Positions 7,751 through 16,580 of a stretch of 64,000 nucleotides of DNA are shown here, piece by piece. The stretch is taken from NCBI RefSeq assembly GCF_001006045.1, contig NZ_CP011267.1, positions 1,054,001 to 1,118,000 of the forward strand, in the 5' to 3' direction. The notes below the pieces were generated by a model, which worked only from the letters and a program-made list of their open reading frames with translations, was not told where the DNA came from and did not search any database. The position numbers and the translations under genes are program-made. This DNA is from Geoglobus ahangari. Lineage in GTDB: Archaea > Halobacteriota > Archaeoglobi > Archaeoglobales > Archaeoglobaceae. The first letter of the stretch is position 1, and the number at the start of each line of letters is the position of its first letter.

Positions 7751-9234
7751 TCGAGCACCTGCCGGTGGTAATTGTCGCGATATCGCTCCTCTCATCCTTC
7801 ACGATCCTGATATCAGGTATATTCAGCAGGAGGGCGGGATACTATATATCCCTCGCAACCATAATCGTCCAGCTCATCTTTTCCGCAATCCTGCTGGACT
7901 ACCTCCTCAAAAACGGGCTGATAAGGTACTGGCTGGGTGGCTGGAGACCTCCCTGGGGCATAGAGTATGTGATCGACGAGCTCGGGGCCTACATGCTGTC
8001 AGTGGTGCTCGTGTTCAGCCTCCTCGCGACCATCTACGCAAGGAGGGTTGTTGAGAGGGAGGTCGAGGAGAGCAAGTGGCCTTACTTCTACACCCTCTGG
8101 CAGCTTATGATCTCTGGAATGGTCGGCGTCTCCGTTACCGGAGACCTCTTCAACCTCTTCGTCTTCCTCGAGATTGCCTCGCTTGCGGGATATGCTCTGA
8201 TCGCCATGGCCGGTAGGAAGGCTTTCGTCGCATCGTACAACTACCTTATCCTCGGAACTGTGGGAATCTCTTTCTACCTGCTCGGCACGGCATTTCTCTA
8301 TGCTGAGACCGGCACCCTGAACATGCTCGATGCGAGAATCCTGCTATCCCTCGTTTACGAGAACAGGGTCGTGCAGGCCTCCTTTGTGTTCTACTTCATA
8401 GGCCTTGCTATAAAGATGGCCCTTTTCCCATTCCACACGTGGCAGCCCGACGCGTACGAGCACTCTCCGTCAGCGGTCACCGTGCTGATCTCGACCGCAA
8501 TGGCCAAGATAAACGCCTACGCCCTGATAAGGGTTGTCTTCTCCGTCTTCACGGTCAGCTTCCTCGAGAAGTTCGTTCAGGTGTGGACTCTCATAGCCTG
8601 GATTGCTGCCGTGGCGATAATTCTCGGTTCAGTTTTCGCCATAATGCAGAAGAGTCTGAAGAGGATGCTCGCCTACTCTTCCATCTCCCACGTCGGTTAC
8701 ATTGTTCTGGCCATAACGTTCCTCCACACGAAGTGGGGGCTGAGCGCTGCCGTCGTGCACCTCCTCAACCACTCCATAATGAAGGCGACGCTCTTCATGG
8801 TCGCTTGCGGTTTCATCTACAAGTTCGGGTTCAGGGAGATAGACGACCTCGCCGGAATTGGAAGGAAAATGCCCTTCTCGGCAGCAGCGTTTACCATAGC
8901 AGCCATATCGATGATCGGCATCCCTCCGACGGTTGGCTTCGTGACGAAGCTCTACATAATCCTCGCCTCCCTCGAAACCGGGCAGATCGCCTACATCTTT
9001 GTCATGGTGGCGAGCTCCCTCCTAAGCTTGGTTTACTTCTGGAGGGTCATCGAGACGATGTACATGAAGGGCGACCATCACCACGAGCAGGAGAGGGACG
9101 AGCTTCCGGCTGAGATGCTCTTACCTGCCCTGTTCCTCGCGTTCCTCACCATAGCTTTCGGACTGTTCTGGCTCAGCGGTGCAGGAATGCCGATGCTCGA
9201 CTCAATTGCGAAAACCTTAGGGGTGGTGCCATGA
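7747..9234 (+). CDS. mrpD: Mrp antiporter large subunit D (NuoN/M-like), copy 1
   Basis: The 495-residue protein with about 14 helices belongs to the proton-antiporter family PF00361. Conserved features are GDLFNLFVFLEIASLAGYAL (the membrane Glu of this family), KMALFPFHTWQPDAYEHSPSAVTVL, and the lysine-bearing KSLKRMLAYSSISHVGYIV. It would form one ion channel of the complex. The gene is coupled to its neighbours by 4-bp overlaps at both ends. It is one of three such subunits in the operon. Confidence 0.92.
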   Translation: MIEHLPVVIVAISLLSSFTILISGIFSRRAGYYISLATIIVQLIFSAILLDYLLKNGLIRYWLGGWRPPWGIEYVIDELGAYMLSVVLVFSLLATIYARRVVEREVEESKWPYFYTLWQLMISGMVGVSVTGDLFNLFVFLEIASLAGYALIAMAGRKAFVASYNYLILGTVGISFYLLGTAFLYAETGTLNMLDARILLSLVYENRVVQASFVFYFIGLAIKMALFPFHTWQPDAYEHSPSAVTVLISTAMAKINAYALIRVVFSVFTVSFLEKFVQVWTLIAWIAAVAIILGSVFAIMQKSLKRMLAYSSISHVGYIVLAITFLHTKWGLSAAVVHLLNHSIMKATLFMVACGFIYKFGFREIDDLAGIGRKMPFSAAAFTIAAISMIGIPPTVGFVTKLYIILASLETGQIAYIFVMVASSLLSLVYFWRVIETMYMKGDHHHEQERDELPAEMLLPALFLAFLTIAFGLFWLSGAGMPMLDSIAKTLGVVP

Positions 9235-10703
9235 ACGCCGAGACGCTCGTGCTGATTGCCCTGCTGTCTCCCGGCATTGCCTCGCTCCTGATACTGCTCA
9301 CCGGCAGGTACCCGAACCTGAGAGAGAGTGTCACAATCATCGCCTCCATTGTTAGCTTCTTCGCCATTGTTCCGCTGTCAAAGGAAGTAATGAAAGCTCC
9401 GGTCGAGGTTACGCTCTTCCACATAGCCCCCGGGCTTGACTTCGCCTTCAGGGTTGATGCGTTCGGAATGATATTCGCCATCACGTCATCTTCCTTGTGG
9501 ATTCTGGTCTCCATCTACTCCATAGGCTACATGCGCGCCTTAAACGAGCACGCACAGACGAGATTCTACTTCAGCTTCGCCGTCGCAATATTCTCCGCCT
9601 TCGGCATAGCATTCTCCAAGAACCTGCTCACGTTCTACGTCTTCTACGAGCTCCTCACAATCTGCACATACCCGCTTGTTGCCCATGAAGAGACGTCCGA
9701 GGCGATATCCGGCGGAAGGAGGTACCTCGCCTACCTCCTGCCGTCTGGAGCGGCCCTGCTTGTTGCGCTGGCAATAACCTACTGGCTCACAGGCACCACG
9801 GATTTCCAGGCGGGAGGCTTCCTCAACGGGCCAGCGGAGGTCTTGAGGATTCTCTTCATCATCTACCTGCTCGGTTTCGTGAAGGCCGCCTACATGCCCC
9901 TGCACTCCTGGCTTCCCACAGCCATGGTCGCTCCAACTCCTGTCTCCGCTTTACTGCATGCTGTCGCGGTTGTTAAGGCCGGAGTGTTCGGGGTGATAAG
10001 GGTCATCTACTACGTCTACGGCCCCGACCTCGCCTCATCTCTCAACCTCGGCGCAATCCTCGCGGTCGTAGCGGGATTCACCATGATCGTGGCGAACATC
10101 CTCGCAATAGGGGAGGACAACCTGAAGAGGAGGATAGCTTACTCCACAATAAACCAGCTCTCGTTCATTCTCGTCGGAGCGGCGATGCTGAACCCCTTGG
10201 CCTTTGCCGGAGCGATAATGCACATTCCGTTCCACGGCTACATGAAGATCACCCTCTTCCTCTGCGCCGGGGCGATAGCGGTGATCTCCGGAAAGGACAG
10301 GGTGAGTCAGCTTGACGGGCTTGGGAGAGCTATGCCGGTAACCTTTGCCGCATTCTCAATCGGAGCCTTCGGAATGAGCGGTTTGCCTCCAGTTGCGGGG
10401 TTCATAAGCAAGTGGTTCATAGCCCTCGGCACGATAGATGCAAACAACCTGATCGCCCTCGCTGCAATACTTGCCGCCTCGCTCCTCGACGTGGTTTATT
10501 TCTTCCCGATAATCAAGAACGCCTTCTTTAGGGAGCCCGATGGTCAGTACGACGAGAGGGGAAGACTCTACCACCTGTACATGGTGGTGCCCCTCGCCAT
10601 CACCGCATTGTTCTCGGTAATCCTGTTCCTGAACCCCGACATTCTGAACGTTTTCGAGCTGGCGAGGGTTGCGGTTAACAACGTCTGGGGTGGTGGAATA
10701 TGA
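9231..10703 (+). CDS. Mrp antiporter large subunit D-like, copy 2
   Basis: A second PF00361 protein of 490 residues. It has FYVFYELLTICTYPLVAHEE, KAAYMPLHSWLPTAMVAPTPVSALLHAVAVVKAGVFG and NLKRRIAYSTINQLSFIL, which match the channel helices of NuoM/MrpA-like antiporters. The HAVAVVKAG segment is closer to MrpA/NuoL types than to MrpD. It lies between copy 1 and a small membrane protein with ATGA overlaps. It probably supplies a second ion path; which subunit carries Na+ cannot be told from sequence. Confidence 0.9.
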   Translation: MNAETLVLIALLSPGIASLLILLTGRYPNLRESVTIIASIVSFFAIVPLSKEVMKAPVEVTLFHIAPGLDFAFRVDAFGMIFAITSSSLWILVSIYSIGYMRALNEHAQTRFYFSFAVAIFSAFGIAFSKNLLTFYVFYELLTICTYPLVAHEETSEAISGGRRYLAYLLPSGAALLVALAITYWLTGTTDFQAGGFLNGPAEVLRILFIIYLLGFVKAAYMPLHSWLPTAMVAPTPVSALLHAVAVVKAGVFGVIRVIYYVYGPDLASSLNLGAILAVVAGFTMIVANILAIGEDNLKRRIAYSTINQLSFILVGAAMLNPLAFAGAIMHIPFHGYMKITLFLCAGAIAVISGKDRVSQLDGLGRAMPVTFAAFSIGAFGMSGLPPVAGFISKWFIALGTIDANNLIALAAILAASLLDVVYFFPIIKNAFFREPDGQYDERGRLYHLYMVVPLAITALFSVILFLNPDILNVFELARVAVNNVWGGGI

Positions 10704-10945
10704 TCGAACTCAGCGCAGAGAGGTGGATGAAGTACCTCTACGCAGTTGCGGGAATACTGATACTGTCGGACATTGCCTACTACTTTATAGCACATCCTAA
10801 GCACCACTTTTCCTGGGAGGTTCCGGCTTTCAGCGCAGTCTATGGCTTTGTGATGTGCGTTCTGCTCGTCGTTGTGTCAAAGTCCATTGGCAAGCTCATA
10901 ATGAAGGACGAGGACTACTACGAGAGAATAGGGAAGGTGAGGTAA
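10700..10945 (+). CDS. Small two-helix membrane protein of the Mrp operon
   Basis: The 81-residue protein has two hydrophobic helices (about residues 12-30 and 42-62) with PKHHFSWEVPAFSAVYGFVMC between them and a charged tail. It overlaps the upstream antiporter gene by 4 bp and ends 1 bp before the next, so it is surely part of the operon. Similar short proteins occur in Mrp-like and hydrogenase-linked operons of archaea, but it is not one of the classic subunits A-G and I assign no role beyond complex structure. Confidence 0.8.
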   Translation: MIELSAERWMKYLYAVAGILILSDIAYYFIAHPKHHFSWEVPAFSAVYGFVMCVLLVVVSKSIGKLIMKDEDYYERIGKVR

Positions 10946-10946
10946 A

Positions 10947-12635
10947 ATGGCTTGGATTCACCCCGGCATCGTCATAATCCTCGGAGCCCTCCTGATTCCA
11001 TTCGTAAAGTCGAGGAGGGTCGAGCAGATACTATTCCTGCTGCTCCCTCTCACCTCCCTCGCGATACTCCTGCTGACATCCCTTGGCTACTTCGGTTCGA
11101 TCCCGTTCACAACTCTGAAGATCCACTTCCTCGACTACGAGCTCGTCCTCGCGAGGGTTGACAAGCTCGCAATGGTCTTTGCCTACGTCTTCTCCCTCGC
11201 GGCAATCGCTATGAACGTCTATGCTTTACATGCAGACAGGCTCGAGCACTTCTCGGCGATGATGTACGTTGGCAGCGCTCTCGGAGCGGTTTTTGCGGGT
11301 GATGTCTTCACCCTCTACGTCTTCTGGGAGATGATGGCCATCGCGTCCCTCTTCCTGATCTGGTTCAGGAGGACCAAGAAGGCCGAGAATGCGGGGTTCA
11401 GATATGCGCTCTGGCACCTGTTCGGCGGTCTGTGCCTGCTCGCAGGCATAGTGCTCTACGTCCTCCAGACTGGAAGTACGGAGTTCACGCTTTTCAGCCC
11501 ATCAACCGGCCTCGCCTACTACCTCATACTGCTCGGCTTCATAATAAACGCAGCAGTCCCGCCGCTGCACGCATGGCTGCCTGACGCTTACCCTGAAGCT
11601 ACTGTCACCGGGGCCGTTTACCTTACAGCATTCACCACGAAGACCGCCGTTTACACCCTCGCGAGGGGATTTGCTGGGGAAGAGATTCTGATGTGGCTCG
11701 GCGCGATAATGGCGATGTACGGAGTTATCTTCGCCGTTCTGGAGAACGATGGAAGGAGATTGCTGTCGTACCACATCATCTCTCAGGTAGGGTACATGGT
11801 TGCGGGGGTTGGAATAGGCACCGCCATGGCGATTAACGGAGCGACCTCGCACGCGTTCACCCACATCCTGTACAAGGCCCTGCTCTTCATGGGAATGGGT
11901 GCGGTCATCCACGTCACCGGCAGGAGCAAGTTCACAGAGCTCGGAGGGATTTACAGGTACATGCCGATAACCTTCTGGCTGTACATGGTCGGAGCCTTCT
12001 CCATTTCAGCCTTCCCGCTCTTCAGCGGGTTTGTGAGCAAGAACATGACCGTGTACGCCTCAGCTGAAGCTCATCTGCCCTTGGTGTGGCTGCTGCTCGA
12101 GGGTGCGAGCGTCGGAACGTTCCTGCACACGGGTTTGAAGCTGCCCTGGAACGTGTGGTTCTCAAAGGAGCCGGAGATCGAGGCGAGGGAGCCGCCGAAG
12201 AACATGCTCGCTGGGATGGCGATACTCGCATTGCTGAACATCTTCTTCGGAATCTACCCCGGATACGAGATCCTCTACTCCCTCCTGCCGTATCCTGTCG
12301 AGTACCACCCGTACGCTCCGGCCAAGGTAATCGCCATGAGCCAGCTGCTGCTCTTCACATTCTTTGCATTCTGGCTCATGAGGGACAAGCTCAGGGGAGA
12401 GGCGAAGATCGTCCTCGACACGGACTGGCTGCCCAGAATTCTGGGCAACTACTTCATCTACTACAGCATCAGGTTCACGGAGTTCTCAAAGGAGCTGGAC
12501 AGGAGGTTCCTTGAAGCAGCGTCGAGGTTCAAGGCCATCGCGGGCATGAGGCTCAAGGAGCTCAGCGCTGGCTATGGCGTGCTCATAGTCTGCCTGGTCT
12601 TCGCCGTCTACCTGCTCCTCTTCATAGCCACCTGA
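10947..12635 (+). CDS. Mrp antiporter large subunit, copy 3 (NuoL/MrpA-like)
   Basis: The 562-residue protein has the PF00361 features GDVFTLYVFWEMMAIASLFLIW, NAAVPPLHAWLPDAYPEATVTGAVYL (followed by TAFTTKTAVY) and DGRRLLSYHIISQVGYMV. After about residue 430 it continues into a C-terminal extension (lateral helix and final anchor), as in NuoL-type subunits, ending in a strongly hydrophobic helix. It closes the operon. The third antiporter-like subunit makes this a large complex compared with bacterial Mrp, which has two. Confidence 0.9.
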   Translation: MAWIHPGIVIILGALLIPFVKSRRVEQILFLLLPLTSLAILLLTSLGYFGSIPFTTLKIHFLDYELVLARVDKLAMVFAYVFSLAAIAMNVYALHADRLEHFSAMMYVGSALGAVFAGDVFTLYVFWEMMAIASLFLIWFRRTKKAENAGFRYALWHLFGGLCLLAGIVLYVLQTGSTEFTLFSPSTGLAYYLILLGFIINAAVPPLHAWLPDAYPEATVTGAVYLTAFTTKTAVYTLARGFAGEEILMWLGAIMAMYGVIFAVLENDGRRLLSYHIISQVGYMVAGVGIGTAMAINGATSHAFTHILYKALLFMGMGAVIHVTGRSKFTELGGIYRYMPITFWLYMVGAFSISAFPLFSGFVSKNMTVYASAEAHLPLVWLLLEGASVGTFLHTGLKLPWNVWFSKEPEIEAREPPKNMLAGMAILALLNIFFGIYPGYEILYSLLPYPVEYHPYAPAKVIAMSQLLLFTFFAFWLMRDKLRGEAKIVLDTDWLPRILGNYFIYYSIRFTEFSKELDRRFLEAASRFKAIAGMRLKELSAGYGVLIVCLVFAVYLLLFIAT

Positions 12636-12638
12636 CCT

Positions 12639-12664
12639 CCCAAATTTTTCGGGTATTTTTTGGG
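12639..12664 (+). terminator. Terminator of the Mrp operon
   Basis: Just after the last Mrp stop codon, CCCAAA (12639-12644) and TTTGGG (12659-12664) are inverted repeats, and two oligo-T runs (12645-12649, 12656-12661) lie between them. Archaeal RNA polymerase stops at such T-runs. Confidence 0.6.
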
Positions 12665-12670
12665 GCGCAT

Positions 12671-12690
12671 GAAAAACTATTTAAATTCAT
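12671..12690 (+). promoter_or_regulatory. Promoter of the ilv operon
   Basis: GAAAAA followed by CTATTTAAA (12677-12685) is a good BRE/TATA pair. The usual 25 bp to transcription start puts +1 at about 12705-12708, next to the ATG of the leader ORF. ACCC-GAATGAT-GGGT (12691-12705) is a small inverted repeat between TATA and start, a possible operator. Confidence 0.6.
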
Positions 12691-12707
12691 ACCCGAATGA
12701 TGGGTCA

Positions 12708-12770
12708 ATGCGAAAGTGCAGCAGAATAGCAGAACTCTGCAACCTCTTTTTGCTTGTAGTAGTACACTGA
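12708..12770 (+). CDS. Putative leader peptide of the ilv operon (20 aa)
   Basis: ATG 12708 to TGA 12768-12770 encodes MRKCSRIAELCNLFLLVVVH. Four Leu, one Ile and three consecutive Val codons (GTA GTA GTA) in 20 residues just before the acetolactate synthase genes is the pattern of a bacterial ilv attenuator peptide. In my reading GTA is a scarce Val codon in the neighbouring genes. The predicted mRNA 5' end is at or just before this ATG, so it would be read as a leaderless cistron. A hairpin (12765-12785) starts at its last sense codon. Expression and role are inference. Confidence 0.6.
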   Translation: MRKCSRIAELCNLFLLVVVH

Positions 12771-12785
12771 ATCTTCTGATTAGTG
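12765..12785 (+). promoter_or_regulatory. Hairpin between leader ORF and ilvB
   Basis: CACT(G)AAT and ATTAGTG pair to a 7-bp stem with one bulged G and loop CTTCTG. The stem begins at the last codon and stop of the leader ORF and ends where the GGTGG ribosome-site region of ilvB starts. Upstream, GCAGA occurs twice (12721-12725, 12729-12733) and either copy can pair with TCTGC (12736-12740), followed by TTTTT (12747-12751). Confidence 0.45.
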
Positions 12786-12797
12786 GTGGGTGGTTTT

Positions 12798-14462
12798 ATG
12801 AGAGGTGCTGATGCCATTGTCAAGGCTCTGGAGAAGGAAGGTGTGAAGCATATCTTCGGTATACCGGGAGGAGCAATAATCGAGGTTTACGACGCCCTCT
12901 TCGACTCTGAGATAAGGCACATACTCACGAGACACGAGCAGGCAGCCGTGCATGCTGCAGACGGCTACGCGAGAGCGACAGGAAGGACGGGTGTTGCGTT
13001 TGCCACGTCTGGCCCGGGAGCGACCAACACTGTCACCGGAATAGCCACAGCTTACATGGACTCCTCGCCCATAGTCGTTATGACCGGGCAGGTTGCGAGA
13101 AGCCTGATCGGAAACGATGCGTTTCAGGAGGCGGACATAACCGGCATAACCATGCCGATAACCAAGCACAACTACCTCGTCACTGACGAGAACGATCTCC
13201 TCAGGATAGTCAAGGAGGCATTCCACATCGCCTCCACGGGCAGGCCTGGGCCAGTGCTGATTGACCTTCCTAAGGACGTCACCGTTGCCGAGGTCGAGTT
13301 TGACTATCCCGACAAGATAGAGCTTCCCGGCTACAAGCCGAAGTACGCCGGGCATCCGAGGCAGATAAAGAAGGCCGCGGAATTGATAACGAAAGCTGAA
13401 AGGCCTGTGATTCTGGCCGGAGGAGGGGTTGTGCTCTCAAACGCCAGTGAAGAGCTGACAAAGCTGGCCGAGACGATTCCCGCTTACGTCGCCACAAGCC
13501 TGATGGGCAAGGGCGCCATACCGGAAACCCATCCCCTGAGCCTCGGCTTTGTCGGGATGCACGGCTCCAAGTACGCAAACTACGCGGTTCAGGAAGCGGA
13601 TGTGCTGATAGCGGTTGGAATCAGGTTCTCGGACAGGACGACCGGCAGGGTCTCCGACTTCGCCCCCAACGCGAAGATAATCCACATCGACATAGACCCT
13701 GCCGAGATTGGAAAGAATGTCGACGTCGATGTGCCGATTGTCGGTGACGCGAAGCTCGTTCTGAGGGAGCTGATAAAGCACATAACCTACAGAAAGAGGA
13801 AGGAATGGGAGGAAAAGGTGGAGGGCTGGAGGAAGGCCTACCCGCTGAGGTACAGGCAGGACGAGAAGATCAAGCCCCAGTACGTCATAGAGAAGATATG
13901 GGAGCTCGCTCCGGATGCCATAATAACCACGGAAGTTGGGCAGAACCAGATGTGGGCCGCCCAGTACTTCAAGGTCAATAGGCCTAGGCAGTTCATAACC
14001 TCCGGTGGTCTTGGAACGATGGGCTTTGGCTTCCCAGCTGCGATGGGTGCCAAGACGGCGTTCCCTGACAAGCAGGTCGTCGACATTGCCGGAGACGGTA
14101 GCTTCCTGATGAACATTCAGGAGCTTGCAACCTGCGTTGACTACGGCATAAACGTGAAGGTCGTGATCCTCAACAACATGTTCCTCGGAATGGTCAGACA
14201 GTGGCAGGAGCTGTTCTACGACGAGCGCTACTCAGCAACATGCCTCAGGTGCAAGGAGATGAGCTTCGAGAAGATCGCCGAGGGATTTGGAGCTGTTGGC
14301 ATGACGGTCGAAAAGCCGTCTGAGGTCGAGGATGCGCTGAAGGAGGCGTTCGAGATAGACGCGCCGGTGGTGATAGACTTCAGGGTTGACAGGCTCGAGA
14401 ACGTCTACCCGATGGTGCCAGCCGGAGCAGCGCTGCACGAGGTTATTGACGAGGAGGTGTGA
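12798..14462 (+). CDS. ilvB: Acetolactate synthase, large (catalytic) subunit
   Basis: The protein, 554 residues from ATG 12798, condenses two pyruvates, or pyruvate with 2-oxobutyrate, using ThDP, Mg2+ and FAD: the first common step of valine, leucine and isoleucine synthesis. Visible are the catalytic-Glu region ([17 protein letters not shown], near residue 45), GPGATN, the central FAD/Rossmann domain, and the ThDP motif [12 protein letters not shown]...VVILNN. GTG codons upstream in frame (12783) would add MVGGF; the ATG is preferred because the GGTGGGTGG ribosome site covers those codons. ilvN follows 3 bp later. Confidence 0.96.
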   Translation: MRGADAIVKALEKEGVKHIFGIPGGAIIEVYDALFDSEIRHILTRHEQAAVHAADGYARATGRTGVAFATSGPGATNTVTGIATAYMDSSPIVVMTGQVARSLIGNDAFQEADITGITMPITKHNYLVTDENDLLRIVKEAFHIASTGRPGPVLIDLPKDVTVAEVEFDYPDKIELPGYKPKYAGHPRQIKKAAELITKAERPVILAGGGVVLSNASEELTKLAETIPAYVATSLMGKGAIPETHPLSLGFVGMHGSKYANYAVQEADVLIAVGIRFSDRTTGRVSDFAPNAKIIHIDIDPAEIGKNVDVDVPIVGDAKLVLRELIKHITYRKRKEWEEKVEGWRKAYPLRYRQDEKIKPQYVIEKIWELAPDAIITTEVGQNQMWAAQYFKVNRPRQFITSGGLGTMGFGFPAAMGAKTAFPDKQVVDIAGDGSFLMNIQELATCVDYGINVKVVILNNMFLGMVRQWQELFYDERYSATCLRCKEMSFEKIAEGFGAVGMTVEKPSEVEDALKEAFEIDAPVVIDFRVDRLENVYPMVPAGAALHEVIDEEV

Positions 14463-14465
14463 GTT

Positions 14466-14951
14466 ATGAGGCACACCATAGCCGCGCTTGTTGAGAACAG
14501 GCCCGGAGTGCTCGCGAGAGTTGCGGGTCTGTTCAGGAGGAGGGGCTTCAACATTGAGAGCCTCGCGGTTGGAGTCACCGAGAAGGAAGGGATCTCGAGG
14601 ATGACCATAGTTGTTGCGGGCGACGACAGGACAATAGAGCAGGTCACGAAGCAGCTGAACAAGCTCATAGAGGTCATAAAGGTCAGCGACGTCTCAAGCA
14701 ACGCAGTGGAGAGGGAGCTGGCCCTCATAAAGGTTGCGACGACCCCTCAGACGAGGGGGGAGATAATTGAGATCGCCAACATCTTCAGGGCGAGGATAGT
14801 TGACGTCTCGAGGGAGTCCTTCATAATCGAGATAACGGGAGACGAGGACAAGGTCAACGCGTTCATCGACCTCATGAGGCAGTACGGCATAAAGGAGGTC
14901 GCGAGGACAGGGAAGATCGCGATGCAGAGGGGCAGCAAGTCAATGGAATGA
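14466..14951 (+). CDS. ilvN: Acetolactate synthase, small (regulatory) subunit
   Basis: The 161-residue protein starts with an ACT domain (MRHTIAALVENRPGVLARVA, then GLFRRRGFNIESLAVG) and has the C-terminal ALS_ss_C domain (residues about 85-155, with FRARIVDVSRESFIIEITG). It binds the end product, usually valine, and controls the large subunit. It lies 3 bp after ilvB and overlaps the radical SAM gene by ATGA. Confidence 0.95.
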   Translation: MRHTIAALVENRPGVLARVAGLFRRRGFNIESLAVGVTEKEGISRMTIVVAGDDRTIEQVTKQLNKLIEVIKVSDVSSNAVERELALIKVATTPQTRGEIIEIANIFRARIVDVSRESFIIEITGDEDKVNAFIDLMRQYGIKEVARTGKIAMQRGSKSME

Positions 14952-16360
14952 CCGAGTTCAACCCTTTTTTTAAGCGCTACTCGAAGGGTCTTAGGAGGGT
15001 TGCGGTAGTATACCCGAACAGGTACGTTGGGGGAATCTCCAACCTCGGAATCCAGAGGCTCTACTTCGAGGTGAACCGCTCTGAGAAGTACCTCGCGGAG
15101 CGGTTCTACACAGACGTGTTCGACGGGCTGAGGAGTGTTGAGAACGCCACCCCCCTCAAGGACTTCGAGGTTGCCCTCTTTTCCATCCAGTATGAGGAGG
15201 ACGTTTTCAACGCGGTTCGGATTCTGAGAGAAAGCGGCTTCTCCGGAAGAAGCGTCGCTGGAGGGCCGTGCGTAATCCAGAACCCCCTCCCCTATGCTAA
15301 GATCTTCGACAGGCTGTTCGTTGGCGAGGCTGAAAACGCTGTGCTGGACGTGGTTGAGGATAGGGCTGTCGAGGGGCTGGTTCCCCACTCGTACAGGAGA
15401 AGGAGGGTGGAGCTCGACAGCGAGATGAGGAGCGAGATTATCGGCGAGGGAGCTTACGGGAGAGCGCTGATCGTGGAGATCGGCAGAGGGTGTCCGAGAG
15501 GATGCAGGTTCTGCGTGGTGAGGCAGATTTACTCACCTGCGAGGTGGAGGAGTGCGGAGAGCATTCTCGAGTTCGCGGAGGAGAACAGGAAGCTTGCTAA
15601 CAAGGTCGCCATAGTCGCCCCTTCCCCCACCGACCACCCGGAGTTCAAGGAGATTGTCTCGGGTCTGAGGGAGCTGGGTTTCGAGGTCTCCCCGTCCTCG
15701 ATAAGGGCCGACAGGTTTGACGAGGAGATGGCAGAGCTGATTTCGGGGACGAGAACCCTCACCCTCGCACCCGAGGCTGGCAGTGAGAGGCTGAGGGAGG
15801 CGCTGAACAAGGGAATCTCGGAAGATGACATCATCAGTGCGGTGGAGATCGCAGAAAGTGCTGAGAGGATCAAGCTGTACTTCATGTTCGGACTGCCGGG
15901 AGAGGAGCAGGAGGATCTGGAGGAGATAGTTAGGATGGTGGAGAGGATAAGGAGGATGGGCAAGAAGGTAAGCGTCTCCGCAAACCCACTCGTGCCAAAG
16001 CCCCACACCCCGTTTCAGTGGCTGCCCTACGGGGGAGACCCTGAAAGGGACGTCAGGGAGAACCTGAGGGAGCTGAAGAGGAAGAGGAAGTTCCTGCTCT
16101 CGAGGCTCAGGAGAGTCGCGGACGTTGACGTTGAGAGCGTGGAGAGGTTTGCCGTGCAGACCATAATCTCCCGGGGGGATGAGAGCGTTGGAGAGCTCAT
16201 CGCAGGGGGAGCGAGACCCTCGGAAATCCTCAAGCGCGCTTCTGAGTTCCTTGAGCCATTGCCTCCTGACGAGGAGCTGCCGTGGGACAGGATTGAGATG
16301 GGGTACAGGAAGAGCAGGCTGAGGAGGGAGTTTGAGCTCGTCATGGAGAGGTTTGGGTGA
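14948..16360 (+). CDS. Radical SAM protein with B12-binding-like N-terminus
   Basis: The 470-residue protein has the cluster motif C182-P-R-G-C186-R-F-C189, which binds the [4Fe-4S] cluster that cleaves S-adenosylmethionine. The N-terminal 150 residues (YPNRYVGGISNLGIQRLY, VAGGPCVIQNPLPYAKIFDR, FVGEAE) resemble the B12-binding-like region of the B12-binding radical SAM class, without the DxHxxG cobalamin motif. LAPEAGSERLREALNKG is the conserved SAM-binding strand. It overlaps ilvN by 4 bp, so it is expressed with branched-chain synthesis, but that link need not be functional. The substrate is unknown. Confidence 0.85.
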   Translation: MTEFNPFFKRYSKGLRRVAVVYPNRYVGGISNLGIQRLYFEVNRSEKYLAERFYTDVFDGLRSVENATPLKDFEVALFSIQYEEDVFNAVRILRESGFSGRSVAGGPCVIQNPLPYAKIFDRLFVGEAENAVLDVVEDRAVEGLVPHSYRRRRVELDSEMRSEIIGEGAYGRALIVEIGRGCPRGCRFCVVRQIYSPARWRSAESILEFAEENRKLANKVAIVAPSPTDHPEFKEIVSGLRELGFEVSPSSIRADRFDEEMAELISGTRTLTLAPEAGSERLREALNKGISEDDIISAVEIAESAERIKLYFMFGLPGEEQEDLEEIVRMVERIRRMGKKVSVSANPLVPKPHTPFQWLPYGGDPERDVRENLRELKRKRKFLLSRLRRVADVDVESVERFAVQTIISRGDESVGELIAGGARPSEILKRASEFLEPLPPDEELPWDRIEMGYRKSRLRREFELVMERFG

Positions 16361-16433
16361 GCATCTGATTTTCTCTTGTGCAACATTGTTTACAGAAAAA
16401 GATATATCCAGCATTAGACAACCCTTCACTCCC

Positions 16434-16580
16434 ATGATGTGCGAGAAATACAAGAGGAAGGTGCTGCCCATCGAGTGCGACTGGTATGCGTGCAGCTACT
16501 GGGTGGGCAGCGGAGGTGTGTGCTTTAACGGAAGAGTGTGCTTTCTGAACACGGCTTTGGACACTCAATCCACTTTGTAG
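16434..16580 (+). CDS. Small cysteine-rich protein (48 aa), unknown function
   Basis: A GATATATCC TATA box (16401-16409) sits about 28 bp before ATG 16434 (a second ATG follows at 16437), which suits a leaderless mRNA. The 48-residue product has five cysteines (residues 3, 15, 20, 30, 36), aromatic residues between them (CDWYACSYW) and the repeat-like pair GGVCFNG/GRVCFLN. This looks like a compact metal-binding or disulfide-bonded protein. The same frame is open further upstream, but that extension overlaps the promoter. Its 3' end overlaps the convergent DUF2298 gene by 16 bp. No family recognised. Confidence 0.55.
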   Translation: MMCEKYKRKVLPIECDWYACSYWVGSGGVCFNGRVCFLNTALDTQSTL

